Assembly (NCBI GenBank): GCA_003021175.1 | Contig: PXQV01000011.1 | Location: 161,524 to 221,757 of the forward strand | Source: Halobacteriales archaeon QH_7_66_36 | Lineage (GTDB): Archaea; Halobacteriota; Halobacteria; Halobacteriales; Haloarculaceae | Direction: 5' to 3' | Length of the DNA: 60,234 nucleotides | Shown: positions 8,525-15,827 of the stretch, piece after piece | How positions within the stretch are numbered: the first letter of the stretch is position 1 | How the letters are laid out: each line of letters begins with the position of its first letter | Notes under the pieces: model-generated | What the model saw: only the letters and a program-made list of their open reading frames with translations | Told to the model about the DNA's origin: nothing | Databases searched by the model: none | Position numbers and translations under genes: made by a program

Positions 8525-11500
8525 TTACTCGCGGCGCAGTGCCAGCAGAGCCGCCCCTGCCAGCGCCACGATTGCGAGCGCCGCACCGAAGCCGGGCTGA
8601 CCGCCCGTCTCAGTCGACGTCGGCGTGTCCTCCGTCGACGTCGGCGTCGACGTCGGCGTCGGCGTCTCCTCCGTCGGCGTCGGCGTCGGCGTCGGCGTCG
8701 CGCTCGCGTCAACGGTGAGCGACGCGTCGTCCGTCACCGCTGCGCCGTCAGCCGTGTACGGGCCGTCGTCCGCCCCGTCCGAGCTAACGAAGTCGTACGC
8801 CTCGTTGCCGTTCGTGTCCTGGTGCGGCATCGCGATGACCGTGCCGTCCGACTCGTAGGGCGCATCCAGACTCACTTCGATGTCCGAATGCGAACCCGCT
8901 TCGAGGTACGCGGACGTTCCGCGCACCGAGTCGAACGCACTGTCAGTCAGCGAGCCGTCGTGGATGGTGACGAAGCCACCGTTCGACAGGCTCGCCGAGT
9001 CGACCGTCACGGTCGTTCCGTCGGTCGTCTGGTTGCTGATGCTCACCGAAGCGGTCGGGGCCGGGGCGACGCGTCCGTCCGTCTCAGCGTCGTCCTCGAA
9101 GCCCTGGTTCGGGACGGTCAGCGTGAAGTTCGTTCCACTGCTGACATCGGAGAAGTCCAGATTGGCGTGGAACACCGCTCCGTCGCCGTGGTCGTGGACT
9201 TCGACCTCCTGCGTCTTGAGGAACGGATTGTCACCGGTCGCGCGAGCGCGCACGGTGACGTTCGTTCCGGGTGCGACCGAAGTCGTCCCCGAAATCGTCT
9301 GATTACTCGCGTTCTGGACCGTCACGAGCGGGTCACCGTCGGCGGTCTCCGCGCTGGTGTCGAAGCTGGCCGTTCGCTCGACGACCGTGTATGTCGCCGA
9401 GACGGATTCGTCATCGTCGGCGAGGTTGGATTCTTCACCGATGAAGAACGTGACCTCGAACTCGTCGTCATCGGCAGCACTCACTTCCGAGCTGCCGAAG
9501 CCAGTGTTGTCGTACTCGCCGTTTCCGTCGCCGTCAGCAGCGTAGTCCTGCTGACCGCTGTCATCGCCGAAGTCGTTGTCATCGATATCGACACGCTTGA
9601 ACACCGCTTCGCTGGTGTCCACGCTGACGTACAGCGTACCGTTGTCGTTGTCCGTAACGACGTTCAGCGCGTCAGTCGAGGTCGCTTCGAGGTCCAGGAC
9701 CTTCGGATCCTCATTAGCCTGCGGGTTCGTCTGGACCATCGTCAGGTCAACCGCATCAGTGCCAACGATGTTGGCGAGCGCCTCCTCAGCGGAGTCGACA
9801 TTACTCTTCGCGAGCTCGTCCTGCACGAGCCCGTAGATACCGGTCACCTTGATCTGGTGGACCAGCGTGTCACCCGCAGCGACGGTGCTGTCCTGCGTCA
9901 GGTTGCCCTGAGCAGCGAATGTAGCAACGTCGCCACCGGAGTTGATGTCGCCGAAGTCGTCGTCGGCCGTCGTCCACAGCACCATCTCGTCGGTGCCGCG
10001 GTCAGTCACGACGACCGTCGAGACGCCCTGCTCTTCGGAGCTGACCGAGACGTTCGCATTGTAATCGGCCGCGCCGAGGACGACACTGTCTGCACCCCGC
10101 TCGCTAACGGACACGGAGTCAGAGTCCTCACCGGACGGCGTGTCGACAACGGAGTACTTGGATTCGTACGTGTTGAGCTGCAGCACGACTTCACCGTCTT
10201 CGTTGCCGTCAGTGACCGTCAGGTCGGCGTAGTAGTTCACGTCCTCGAGGTCACCGATCTGGACTCGGGCCGTCTCGGTGTTGTCGAGGCTGAGGGTGAT
10301 GTTCGCAACGCCACCGCGTGGCGTCTCGATGATGGAGCTGTCGAAGCTCGCGTCGCCGGTCACTTCCGAGACGACGATGCTGTCGGTCTCGGAAGTGACG
10401 CCGGACTGCACGTCTTGTGCTTCGACGGTGTAGTTGCCGGAGTCGGAGACGTCGAAGCTGGCGGTGACCTCACGGTCTCCGTCAATCATGACGTCCTGAC
10501 TCTGCACGACATCATCGTCCTCGTCGACCAGATCGACCTCAACCGGCCGGTTACCGAAGTTGGCCGTGATGTTCGCTTCGACCGTCGCGGAGCCACCTTC
10601 GTTGAAGTCGACGGACGTCTCATTCGTAGAGACGTTGAAGCCTAGACCCCGAATCTGGAGCTGAGACGCCGAGGTCGTACTGTCGACCTCGACGTTGTAC
10701 ACTTCGCCGGACGAGAGCTGACTGTTGTCCGAGTCAACGACGGCGACGTAGCTGCTGGATCCGGTCGATCCACCGAACAGCGGCGAGCTTTCGCTCTGGT
10801 AGATAGTGTCGTCGTCGTCGGTTCGAGTCTCGAAGACCTCGTAACCGGCGTCAGTTGCTGGGCTTCCGCTATCGTCGGCGACGACTGCCACATCACCACC
10901 CTGGAAGACCACACTGTCCACATCATCAGAGGCACTGCTAGAGGAGGGGGAATTACCGCTTGTCCCCTCCTGCACCGTGGCAGAAGTGGAAGTGACGGTG
11001 ACGTTCGTGTCGAAGTCGCTGTTCGGATCGTTAATGTTCAGCGTGAGGTCCTTCGAGATGTCGGACCCGAGATCGAGCACAATTCGATCGCCACTACTGG
11101 TGTATGCACCGACGTCTGTTTGTAGGGTCGATGTAGATCCGTCATCTCGGTACAGTGTGTACTCGTAGCCGCTAGCGTCAACCGTCCGGTTGACGATTAG
11201 TTCGATGGCGTTCGTGTTATCACTAGTGGGATCCGTGTCAAACTCAACAGGATCCTGTTCGGCGCTTATTGCCGGAGTAGCGCCACCAGAGGAGTCCGTC
11301 ACCGTCACCGTCGCGAAGTTGCCTGTGACGTCAGCACCGCCGGACGAACCATCAGATCCGTCTTGATACTCGGCACTGATGTCGTAGTCCGTATCGGAAC
11401 CGACGGCCGGCCAGCTGGTGTCGATGTCGAGTTTAGCTTCCACGCCCTTAGTCTCCTCCGGCGATAGCGTGGCCTTGACGGTATCGTCAACTCCGTCGTT

Positions 11501-11881
11501 GTCTGTCCCGTCGACTAAGATCGCACTGTCATCGACTTGGACATCGTTTCCGTCAGCGTACTCGAAGTCGATGCTGTTGAGCGAGAGGCCTTCTTGCGCA
11601 ACAGCATCGGGGAACTCGATATACACCGTATCGGTGTTACCGTTCCCATCTTGCGAGCCAACACTGAATCGGAATAGGTGGTTGTTTTGCGAGCTACCTT
11701 CTGATACACTGCTGGGTTCAGCAGCAGCGCTTCCTGTGATAGAGCCTTGATCGTCGGCTCCACCGGATAGATTTCCGGCCGCGGCTGCACTCCCGGCGAA
11801 CGCGACAGTCGCTCCGAATACGGAGACGACCATCAGCGCCGTCAGGAACAGCGCGCGGATCTTTTCGCTTGTGTCTGTCAT
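8525..11881 (-). CDS. S-layer-type surface glycoprotein with PGF-CTERM anchor
   Basis: 1118 very acidic residues. The N-terminus MTDTSEKIRALFLTALMV has the haloarchaeal surface-glycoprotein signal with cleavage near residue 34. The body is a chain of beta-rich segments with many N-x-S/T sequons (NLSG, NVTV, NYTV, NQTI). Residues roughly 960-1050 resemble the haloarchaeal DUF7282 domain (FVTIHDGSL, GTSAYLEAGSHS, AMPHQDTNGNEAYDF). A Thr/Pro linker rich in TPTPTPTE (about 1055-1090) would be O-glycosylated. PGF at 1096-1098, a hydrophobic helix and LRRE follow. ArtA (6.4-7.3 kb) should remove this tail and add lipid. It is longer than the roughly 830-850 residue S-layer proteins of Haloferax and Halobacterium. 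It is either the main S-layer protein or a paralogue; expression would decide. Confidence 0.85.
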   Translation of the reverse strand: MTDTSEKIRALFLTALMVVSVFGATVAFAGSAAAAGNLSGGADDQGSITGSAAAEPSSVSEGSSQNNHLFRFSVGSQDGNGNTDTVYIEFPDAVAQEGLSLNSIDFEYADGNDVQVDDSAILVDGTDNDGVDDTVKATLSPEETKGVEAKLDIDTSWPAVGSDTDYDISAEYQDGSDGSSGGADVTGNFATVTVTDSSGGATPAISAEQDPVEFDTDPTSDNTNAIELIVNRTVDASGYEYTLYRDDGSTSTLQTDVGAYTSSGDRIVLDLGSDISKDLTLNINDPNSDFDTNVTVTSTSATVQEGTSGNSPSSSSASDDVDSVVFQGGDVAVVADDSGSPATDAGYEVFETRTDDDDTIYQSESSPLFGGSTGSSSYVAVVDSDNSQLSSGEVYNVEVDSTTSASQLQIRGLGFNVSTNETSVDFNEGGSATVEANITANFGNRPVEVDLVDEDDDVVQSQDVMIDGDREVTASFDVSDSGNYTVEAQDVQSGVTSETDSIVVSEVTGDASFDSSIIETPRGGVANITLSLDNTETARVQIGDLEDVNYYADLTVTDGNEDGEVVLQLNTYESKYSVVDTPSGEDSDSVSVSERGADSVVLGAADYNANVSVSSEEQGVSTVVVTDRGTDEMVLWTTADDDFGDINSGGDVATFAAQGNLTQDSTVAAGDTLVHQIKVTGIYGLVQDELAKSNVDSAEEALANIVGTDAVDLTMVQTNPQANEDPKVLDLEATSTDALNVVTDNDNGTLYVSVDTSEAVFKRVDIDDNDFGDDSGQQDYAADGDGNGEYDNTGFGSSEVSAADDDEFEVTFFIGEESNLADDDESVSATYTVVERTASFDTSAETADGDPLVTVQNASNQTISGTTSVAPGTNVTVRARATGDNPFLKTQEVEVHDHGDGAVFHANLDFSDVSSGTNFTLTVPNQGFEDDAETDGRVAPAPTASVSISNQTTDGTTVTVDSASLSNGGFVTIHDGSLTDSAFDSVRGTSAYLEAGSHSDIEVSLDAPYESDGTVIAMPHQDTNGNEAYDFVSSDGADDGPYTADGAAVTDDASLTVDASATPTPTPTPTEETPTPTSTPTSTEDTPTSTETGGQPGFGAALAIVALAGAALLALRRE

Positions 11882-12017
11882 AGTTGGTTTGTCTGTCGTA
11901 CCGCGTGGCGACGTACCGTTTCACGATTCGGGCGCGTACGCCGCGTACGCTCGAACCCGAGGTCGGTACTTCGTGCTGTCACCATGGGTAGGGGTACGCT
12001 CTGAACGAGCATCGGAC

Positions 12018-12026
12018 AGTATAAAG
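12018..12026 (-). promoter_or_regulatory. TATA box for the surface glycoprotein gene
   Basis: On the minus strand the sequence reads CTTTATACT, close to the haloarchaeal TTTATA box. Initiation about 25 nt downstream would fall near 11993, giving a leader of about 110 nt before the ATG at 11881. A long leader is unusual here, where most genes look leaderless. The plus strand of the same site reads TATAAAGG, but no gene follows in that direction. Confidence 0.55.
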
Positions 12027-12242
12027 GCTTTGTGGGGTTGTAGACGGTGTGAGAACCGCTCGCACGGTCGAAAACGCGGGGTAGAGGCGGTTCCAGCGCC
12101 CGCGTGACGCGCGTCCGACGCAGGCGTGACGGCGTGGTCGCACGCCTGACAGTTCGGGATCGCGGCGTCGCGTGGCTCGGACGCCGTCTGGGATACCCGC
12201 GGACGGAGGCGGGTCCGACCCGCGTCGGGATGCGATCTTGAC
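12027..12242. other. Gene-free stretch between S-layer promoter and vapC
   Basis: About 216 bp of high-GC DNA upstream of the S-layer promoter and downstream of vapC. It holds scattered short GC inverted repeats (for example around GCGGACGGAGGCGGGTCCG) but no reading frame with haloarchaeal codon preference, no tRNA and no clear TATA box. Distal regulatory sites for the S-layer gene could lie here, but none can be identified. Confidence 0.5.
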
Positions 12243-12668
12243 CTACGTGTAGAGTTCCACGCGGAGGTCGCTGTACCCGAGGGTATCCTGAATCCGATTG
12301 ACGAAGTCCCGCCTGTCGTCGGTCACCACCGGCTCGTCCGTCTCAAGTGCCGTCGCCGCAGCGATGGCGTCCGCTGCGCCGATGCCAGACCCGTTCGGGT
12401 CAGTGGCCTGCGCCTCGCCCTCGATCTTCCCCGCTCGCTTCGCGATTGCCGCGGTGAGGGTCACCCTCGGAAGCCCATTCAGCAGTTGCTCGTACTTCTG
12501 TCGTCTGTGCGCCGTCCGCGTCTCCTTGCCGACGGCCACCCACAGCTCGTAGACCACGATTTCCGGAACGCGTCGGGGATAGCCCCGCCGCTCGATCTCG
12601 CGTGCCTTCTCCGTCGCACTCGGCATACCCTCGTCGAGAGCGATCAGGAAGTCGGTATCGAGGATCAC
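12243..12668 (-). CDS. vapC: PIN-domain ribonuclease toxin, VapC family
   Basis: 141 residues starting VILDTDFLIALDEG from GTG at 12668. The PIN acidic residues are present: Asp near 4 (LDTDF), Glu in EIVVYELWVAV, Asp in GIGAADAIAAATAL near 105 and Asp in VVTDDRRDF near 122. VapC toxins are Mg-dependent RNases that often cut tRNA or rRNA. The start lies at the expected place for an antitoxin/toxin overlap (GTGA). The reading frame is intact even though the adjacent antitoxin looks damaged, so the toxin may be inactive, unexpressed, or held by another antitoxin. Confidence 0.8.
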   Translation of the reverse strand: MILDTDFLIALDEGMPSATEKAREIERRGYPRRVPEIVVYELWVAVGKETRTAHRRQKYEQLLNGLPRVTLTAAIAKRAGKIEGEAQATDPNGSGIGAADAIAAATALETDEPVVTDDRRDFVNRIQDTLGYSDLRVELYT

Positions 12669-12891
12669 GCTCCTCCTCCAGTTCCCGCAGGTCGCGCTCG
12701 TCCGCTTCCGCTGCCCGGTCGAGCGTCTCCAGTCGCTCCTCGTATGCTTCCTCGTCGTACTCCTCGCCGTCCGCGAGGTCGAGCAGCGACACCCCACGGC
12801 CGCCGATGAGCCGCTCGATAGCCTCGGAGAACGTCTCGTCGTCGCGTTTCCGCGCTTTCACCCGGTCGTACACGTCGGAATCCAGCTTCAC
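12669..12891 (-). CDS. vapB: VapB-type antitoxin, probably decayed
   Basis: The frame reads VKLDSDVYDRVKARKRDD then ETFSEAIERLIGG, a ribbon-helix-helix antitoxin N-terminus, followed by an acidic LLDLADGEEYDEEAYEERLETLDRA tail. Two things are odd. In this family the start is usually MSTK before TVKLD; here the matching codon at 12909-12907 is ACG (ACG AGC ACG AAG), leaving only GTG at 12891. Also the frame does not stop at the TGA overlapping the vapC start but runs on to 12400 inside vapC as non-coding-like sequence. A one-base deletion just upstream would explain that. I give only the part that looks like antitoxin. A working GTG-started antitoxin with an odd tail is possible. Confidence 0.5.
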
Positions 12892-12951
12892 CGTCCGCTT
12901 CGTGCTCGTGCGTGTAGCTACGTGTACGTCGACCTATCAGCGTTCCCCCGT

Positions 12952-12969
12952 GTATCTCTGGAGAGATAC
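12952..12969. promoter_or_regulatory. Palindrome upstream of vapBC, candidate operator
   Basis: A perfect 7-bp inverted repeat, GTATCTC-TGGA-GAGATAC, about 60 bp upstream of the vapB frame. Toxin-antitoxin operons are usually autorepressed through such palindromes bound by the antitoxin. A weak TATA-like TGATAGG lies between it and the gene on the minus strand (about 12933-12939). Confidence 0.45.
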
Positions 12970-13027
12970 CGTTCGATCGTGAGTCGCATCTCCGGTGGGT
13001 GGAGCGGCTGAAGGAAACCCCCGGGTG

Positions 13028-13192
13028 TCAGCTGTTCGTGACGTGCTCTTCGAGCAGTTCGATCTCGTGGGCCTCGCGGTCGGCGGTGAACGCGTACAGG
13101 TCGTCACACTCCGCCGGCGAGCGGTCACTCGGTGCTTCGCGGGTCATCAGCTGGTCCCACGCGTCCTGCAAGTCATCGACCCGGACCGCGAG
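13028..13192 (-). pseudogene. Truncated duplicate of the 3' end of the VOC gene at 14143
   Basis: These 165 bp align without gaps to 14143-14307 with about 15 differences, and encode LAVRVDDLQDAWDQLMTREA and EIELLEEHVTNS, the last 54 residues of the VOC protein. The match ends abruptly at 13192; further upstream the frame continues to 13285 with unrelated residues and no proper start. Most differences are third-position or conservative, so the fragment was copied some time ago or came from a related gene. It is not expected to fold alone. Confidence 0.8.
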
Positions 13193-13309
13193 ACTGCAGG
13201 GGCGTTCCTCGGCGATATCTACTGTCCGTCTCCGTCGTTCGCCCGTGGAGAGGACTACCGGACACGTAGAAGATCGAACGGCCACGTTCTGCGAGAAACC
13301 GAACGGCTC

Positions 13310-13465
13310 TCACTCGTCGTCCGAGTTCACGTCGAACTCGTCGGTCTCGCGGTCGGTCTCTTCCGCGAGCGCGTCCACGAGCCGTTCACCGAGTTCGTCG
13401 GCGGCCTCCGCCACCGCCTCTATCTCTTCGTCCGTCATCGGTCGGTCGCGTTCACGTCGTGCCAT
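13310..13465 (-). CDS. Small acidic protein of unknown function in the toxin-antitoxin island
   Basis: 51 residues, ATG at 13465: MARRERDRPMTDEEIEAVAE, then a helical segment (AADELGERLVDALAEE) and an acidic end. Codon use and acidity look haloarchaeal, so I think it is real. It follows the broken relE by 50 bp on the same strand and may be the last gene of that unit, or an antitoxin whose toxin has been lost. No family recognised. Confidence 0.5.
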   Translation of the reverse strand: MARRERDRPMTDEEIEAVAEAADELGERLVDALAEETDRETDEFDVNSDDE

Positions 13466-13515
13466 GCTTCGAACCTCCTGATGAGCAGCTTCGTTCCGTC
13501 CTGAAGCGTGGCCGG

Positions 13516-13773
13516 TTACAGATATCGGTCGTACACGTTTCGCCTGTGCCCGACGGCGATCACGACCAACACGTCGTCATTTCGGTGCCAGTCGATAATC
13601 GCGCGGTAGTCGCCCGCGCGGAGGCTGTAGAACTCCGAGCCGGACAACGACTTCAACCTGTGCTCCGTCCACTCGGTGGCTTCTTCGGCCTTGTCGACGA
13701 TTCGTTCCTGAACCGGCGGGTCGAGGTCCGCCAGTTGGTCGACCGCCTAGTCCGAGAACGCGACCTCAGCCAT
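13516..13773 (-). pseudogene. relE: RelE-type toxin gene interrupted by an in-frame amber codon
   Basis: Translation from ATG 13773 gives MAEVAFSD, then TAG at 13749-13747, then AVDQLADLDPPVQERIVDK and onward to GDYRAIIDWHRND and VGHRRNVYDRYL, ending in TAA. The part after the stop is a complete RelE/ParE-fold RNase toxin with the usual LRAGDYRAII strand and a C-terminal HRRNVYDR. Related haloarchaeal proteins have an ordinary residue such as Lys at the stop position, so one base change (AAG to TAG) would silence the toxin. No good internal start exists near the stop. The start overlaps the antitoxin end by 8 bp. Confidence 0.85.
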
Positions 13774-14032
13774 CGATGCCGAGGCGACGCTTCACGTCGG
13801 CGGCGGACTGCGTCTCGCCGTGGGCCGCCTGCTCGTGACCCGTCTCCATGTCCGCAGCGAACGAGTCGCTGTATTCGAGCTCACCCTCTTCGAGGGCGAC
13901 CAGCTCGTCGAGGTGTTCCAGCGCCTCGGCACGCGTCTCGCCGTGGCCCGTCGTCTCGCGGGCCTCGTCCGTCGCGAACCACTCCCCGCCCTCGAGCGTG
14001 AGGGTGATTCGGGCCTCCGCGTCGATGCTCAT
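13766..14032 (-). CDS. RelB/HicB-like antitoxin
   Basis: 88 residues, MSIDAEARITLTLEGGEWFA then TDEARETTGHGETRAEALEHLDELVALEEGEL. This is a HicB-like partial RNase H fold followed by a charged helix and ADVKRRLGIDG. In haloarchaea this antitoxin type is found directly before relE-like toxins, as here (8-bp overlap). The frame is open to 14146 but the ATG at 14032 gives the family N-terminus. It is intact although its toxin carries a stop codon. Confidence 0.75.
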   Translation of the reverse strand: MSIDAEARITLTLEGGEWFATDEARETTGHGETRAEALEHLDELVALEEGELEYSDSFAADMETGHEQAAHGETQSAADVKRRLGIDG

Positions 14033-14142
14033 ACCGTACGTAGGCTGTCGGCGTGGCAAAACTCTTCGGGCGTCACGACGCTTCGTCTCGGCGACGCGCT
14101 CCCGATACGGACGGAGAGCGCCGAGTCGTCCCCGTCTCGGTA

Positions 14143-14919
14143 TCACCCGTTCGTGACGTGCTCCTCGAGCAGTTCGATCTCGTGGGCCTCGTGGTCGGCG
14201 GTGAACGCGTACATGTCGTCACACTCCGCCGGCGAGCGGTCGCCCGGTGCCTCGCGGGTCATCAGCTGGTCCCACGCGTCCTGTAGGTCGTCCACACGCA
14301 CGGCGAGGTGGCCCCACGCGTCGCCCATCGTGTAGGAGCGCCCGTCGTAGTTGTAGGTCAACTCGACGGACATCGCCTCCCGGGGCGCGTCGGCGGGAGC
14401 CATGAAGTAGTTCGCGAAGCTGTCGGCCTCCCACCGGCCCGCGTGCTCGTACTCGAACTTCCGGGTCCAGAAGCCGAGCGCCTCGTCGGCGTCCTCGACG
14501 CGGATCATGGTGTGATCCAGCGAGTAGAGCGGGCCGTAGTCCCGCTTGACGATCTCGATCTCGTGGCCGTCGGGGTCCTTGATGAACGCGTAGCGGTTGC
14601 CGCAGGACTCGGGGTCGCGGTAGTCCCCGACGCCCTCGGCCATCAGTTGGTCGTAGCGCTCTTGGAGTTCGTCCTCGGGCACGCGGACGGCGATGTGCCC
14701 CCACGCGTCGCCCATCTCGTCGGGTTCGGAGTCGTGATTCGAGGTGAGTTCGAGCACCGCGCCCGCGTCGTGGGCGTCCTCGGGACCGAGATACACGTTC
14801 GTGAACGTGTCCGCCTCCCAGCGGCCCTTCTCCTCGTAGCCGAGATGGGTCGTGTACCAGTCGAGCGACGCGTCCAGATCCGCGACGCGCATCATCACGT
14901 GGTCGAGCGGAGCGTACAT
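14143..14919 (-). CDS. Two-domain VOC (glyoxalase/bleomycin-resistance) family protein
   Basis: 258 residues made of two tandem vicinal-oxygen-chelate modules. Module 1 has LDHVMMRVADLDASLDWYTT, then GHIAVRVPEDELQERYDQLM and IKDPDGHEIEIVKR. Module 2 repeats the plan (LDHTMIRVEDADEALGFWTR, GHLAVRVDDLQDAWDQLM, EAHEIELLEEH). Each keeps an early His and a late Glu as metal ligands. The layout resembles lactoylglutathione lyase (GloA); haloarchaea generally lack glutathione, so the true substrate is uncertain. ATG at 14919 is preferred to the adjacent GTG at 14922. A diverged copy of the 3' end lies at 13028. Confidence 0.8.
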   Translation of the reverse strand: MYAPLDHVMMRVADLDASLDWYTTHLGYEEKGRWEADTFTNVYLGPEDAHDAGAVLELTSNHDSEPDEMGDAWGHIAVRVPEDELQERYDQLMAEGVGDYRDPESCGNRYAFIKDPDGHEIEIVKRDYGPLYSLDHTMIRVEDADEALGFWTRKFEYEHAGRWEADSFANYFMAPADAPREAMSVELTYNYDGRSYTMGDAWGHLAVRVDDLQDAWDQLMTREAPGDRSPAECDDMYAFTADHEAHEIELLEEHVTNG

Positions 14920-15022
14920 CACTCGGAGGAACGGACGCCCGGCATGAAAGCTTACCCGTCACGGTCGTGGAACGAGCTACCCGCCGCGTAGCCGGACCGT
15001 CGACCCCGCCGGGCCTCCGGCG

Positions 15023-15229
15023 TCAGTCGTCGTCCACCGGCGCGTCCCGAGCCCACTGTGGCGTGGTTCCCAGAAACAACACGAGGACTGCACCCACCGC
15101 CGCGGCGATGATCGACGCCGCGACGGTCGCACCGTCGGTGACACCGTACCCAGCGGCCGCAGTGGCCCCAGCGATGACCGCCAGCAGTACGAGTCCGAGA
15201 TCGAGACGGAGTCGGAGGTCCGAGTCCAT
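15023..15229 (-). CDS. Small two-helix membrane protein
   Basis: 68 residues from ATG 15229: MDSDLRLRLDLGLVLLAVIA, then a second hydrophobic helix (ASIIAAAVGAVLVLFLG) and a short tail TPQWARDAPVDDD. It looks like a haloarchaeal two-helix protein without a known family. It stands alone between the VOC gene and the TIGR04206-like gene, with 124 bp of plain sequence before the latter's end. Confidence 0.6.
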   Translation of the reverse strand: MDSDLRLRLDLGLVLLAVIAGATAAAGYGVTDGATVAASIIAAAVGAVLVLFLGTTPQWARDAPVDDD

Positions 15230-15353
15230 GGCGGAGTCAGGGCGTCCCGTCACAATGTGTCTTCGGGCCGCATGTACCGTGGATCACCCGCCGTAGACGC
15301 GCACCGGGACGCGTCGTCGGCCGTGCGTTCCGAGTAGTCGCGCCGCGCGGCGT

Positions 15354-15827
15354 TTATCGCTCGAACATCCGTCGAAACGCCGGTATATAGTACCACCACG
15401 CGAGCGCGCACGCGAGCAGCGCACCGACAGGGACGGGCGTGTACCGCAGCCGGTGGGTGAACGCGAACGCCACGCCCAGCCCGGCGATGCCGGCGAGCGC
15501 GAGCGCGCCGCCCGTCACCCGGGGGTCCTCGCGGCCGAACAGCGCGCCCGCGGCGGCGCTGGCGAGCGCGACGAGATGCAGCAGGATGCTCGCGGGCCAC
15601 AGCTCTGGATTGCGGGGAATGGCACCGCCGGCAGTGAAGAACCGCCACACGGGGATCAGCCGGACGGCCGGGTCGACGCCGGGGTTGTAATCGAGGACGA
15701 ACAGCGGGAACAGCCCGTTGACGACCGTCGTCCCGCTGTAGTCGATGAGCAGGGCGGTCCACGGGAGCGCGAGCAGCAGGCCGACGGCGGCGAGCCGGCG
15801 GCGCGGGGGGGCGTGGGGTCCCGTCAC
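15354..15827 (-). CDS. TIGR04206-like integral membrane protein
   Basis: 157 residues from GTG 15827, which overlaps the stop of the DRG GTPase gene (GTGA), so the two form one unit. Four hydrophobic helices are seen, with the opening RRLAAVGLLLALPWTALLID, then RFFTAGGAIPRN, an internal GREDPRVTGGALALAGIAGLG and ALAWWYYIP. The last motifs fit the haloarchaeal TIGR04206 membrane family as I recall it. Function unknown. Coupling to a ribosome-associated GTPase is typical position, not proof of shared work. Confidence 0.65.
   Translation of the reverse strand: MTGPHAPPRRRLAAVGLLLALPWTALLIDYSGTTVVNGLFPLFVLDYNPGVDPAVRLIPVWRFFTAGGAIPRNPELWPASILLHLVALASAAAGALFGREDPRVTGGALALAGIAGLGVAFAFTHRLRYTPVPVGALLACALAWWYYIPAFRRMFER

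Noticed and set aside
8822-10645. 607-codon open frame opposite the surface glycoprotein gene
   Set aside because: It is an antisense shadow caused by GC-rich codons; the composition is Arg/Val-heavy, and the minus-strand S-layer protein has signal, sequons and anchor.
12400-12668. Extension of the vapB frame into vapC
   Set aside because: Residues after about 12665 are Arg/Gly-rich and non-haloarchaeal in composition, and overlap a well-supported PIN domain in another frame.
13192-13285. Start of an independent 85-residue protein upstream of the truncated VOC copy
   Set aside because: The added residues have no haloarchaeal character and the homologous part begins abruptly inside the VOC domain, so it is a fragment.
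13747-13749. Pyrrolysine or selenocysteine reading of the relE TAG
   Set aside because: Haloarchaea are not known to decode TAG as pyrrolysine and no pyl genes are seen; a nonsense mutation is simpler.
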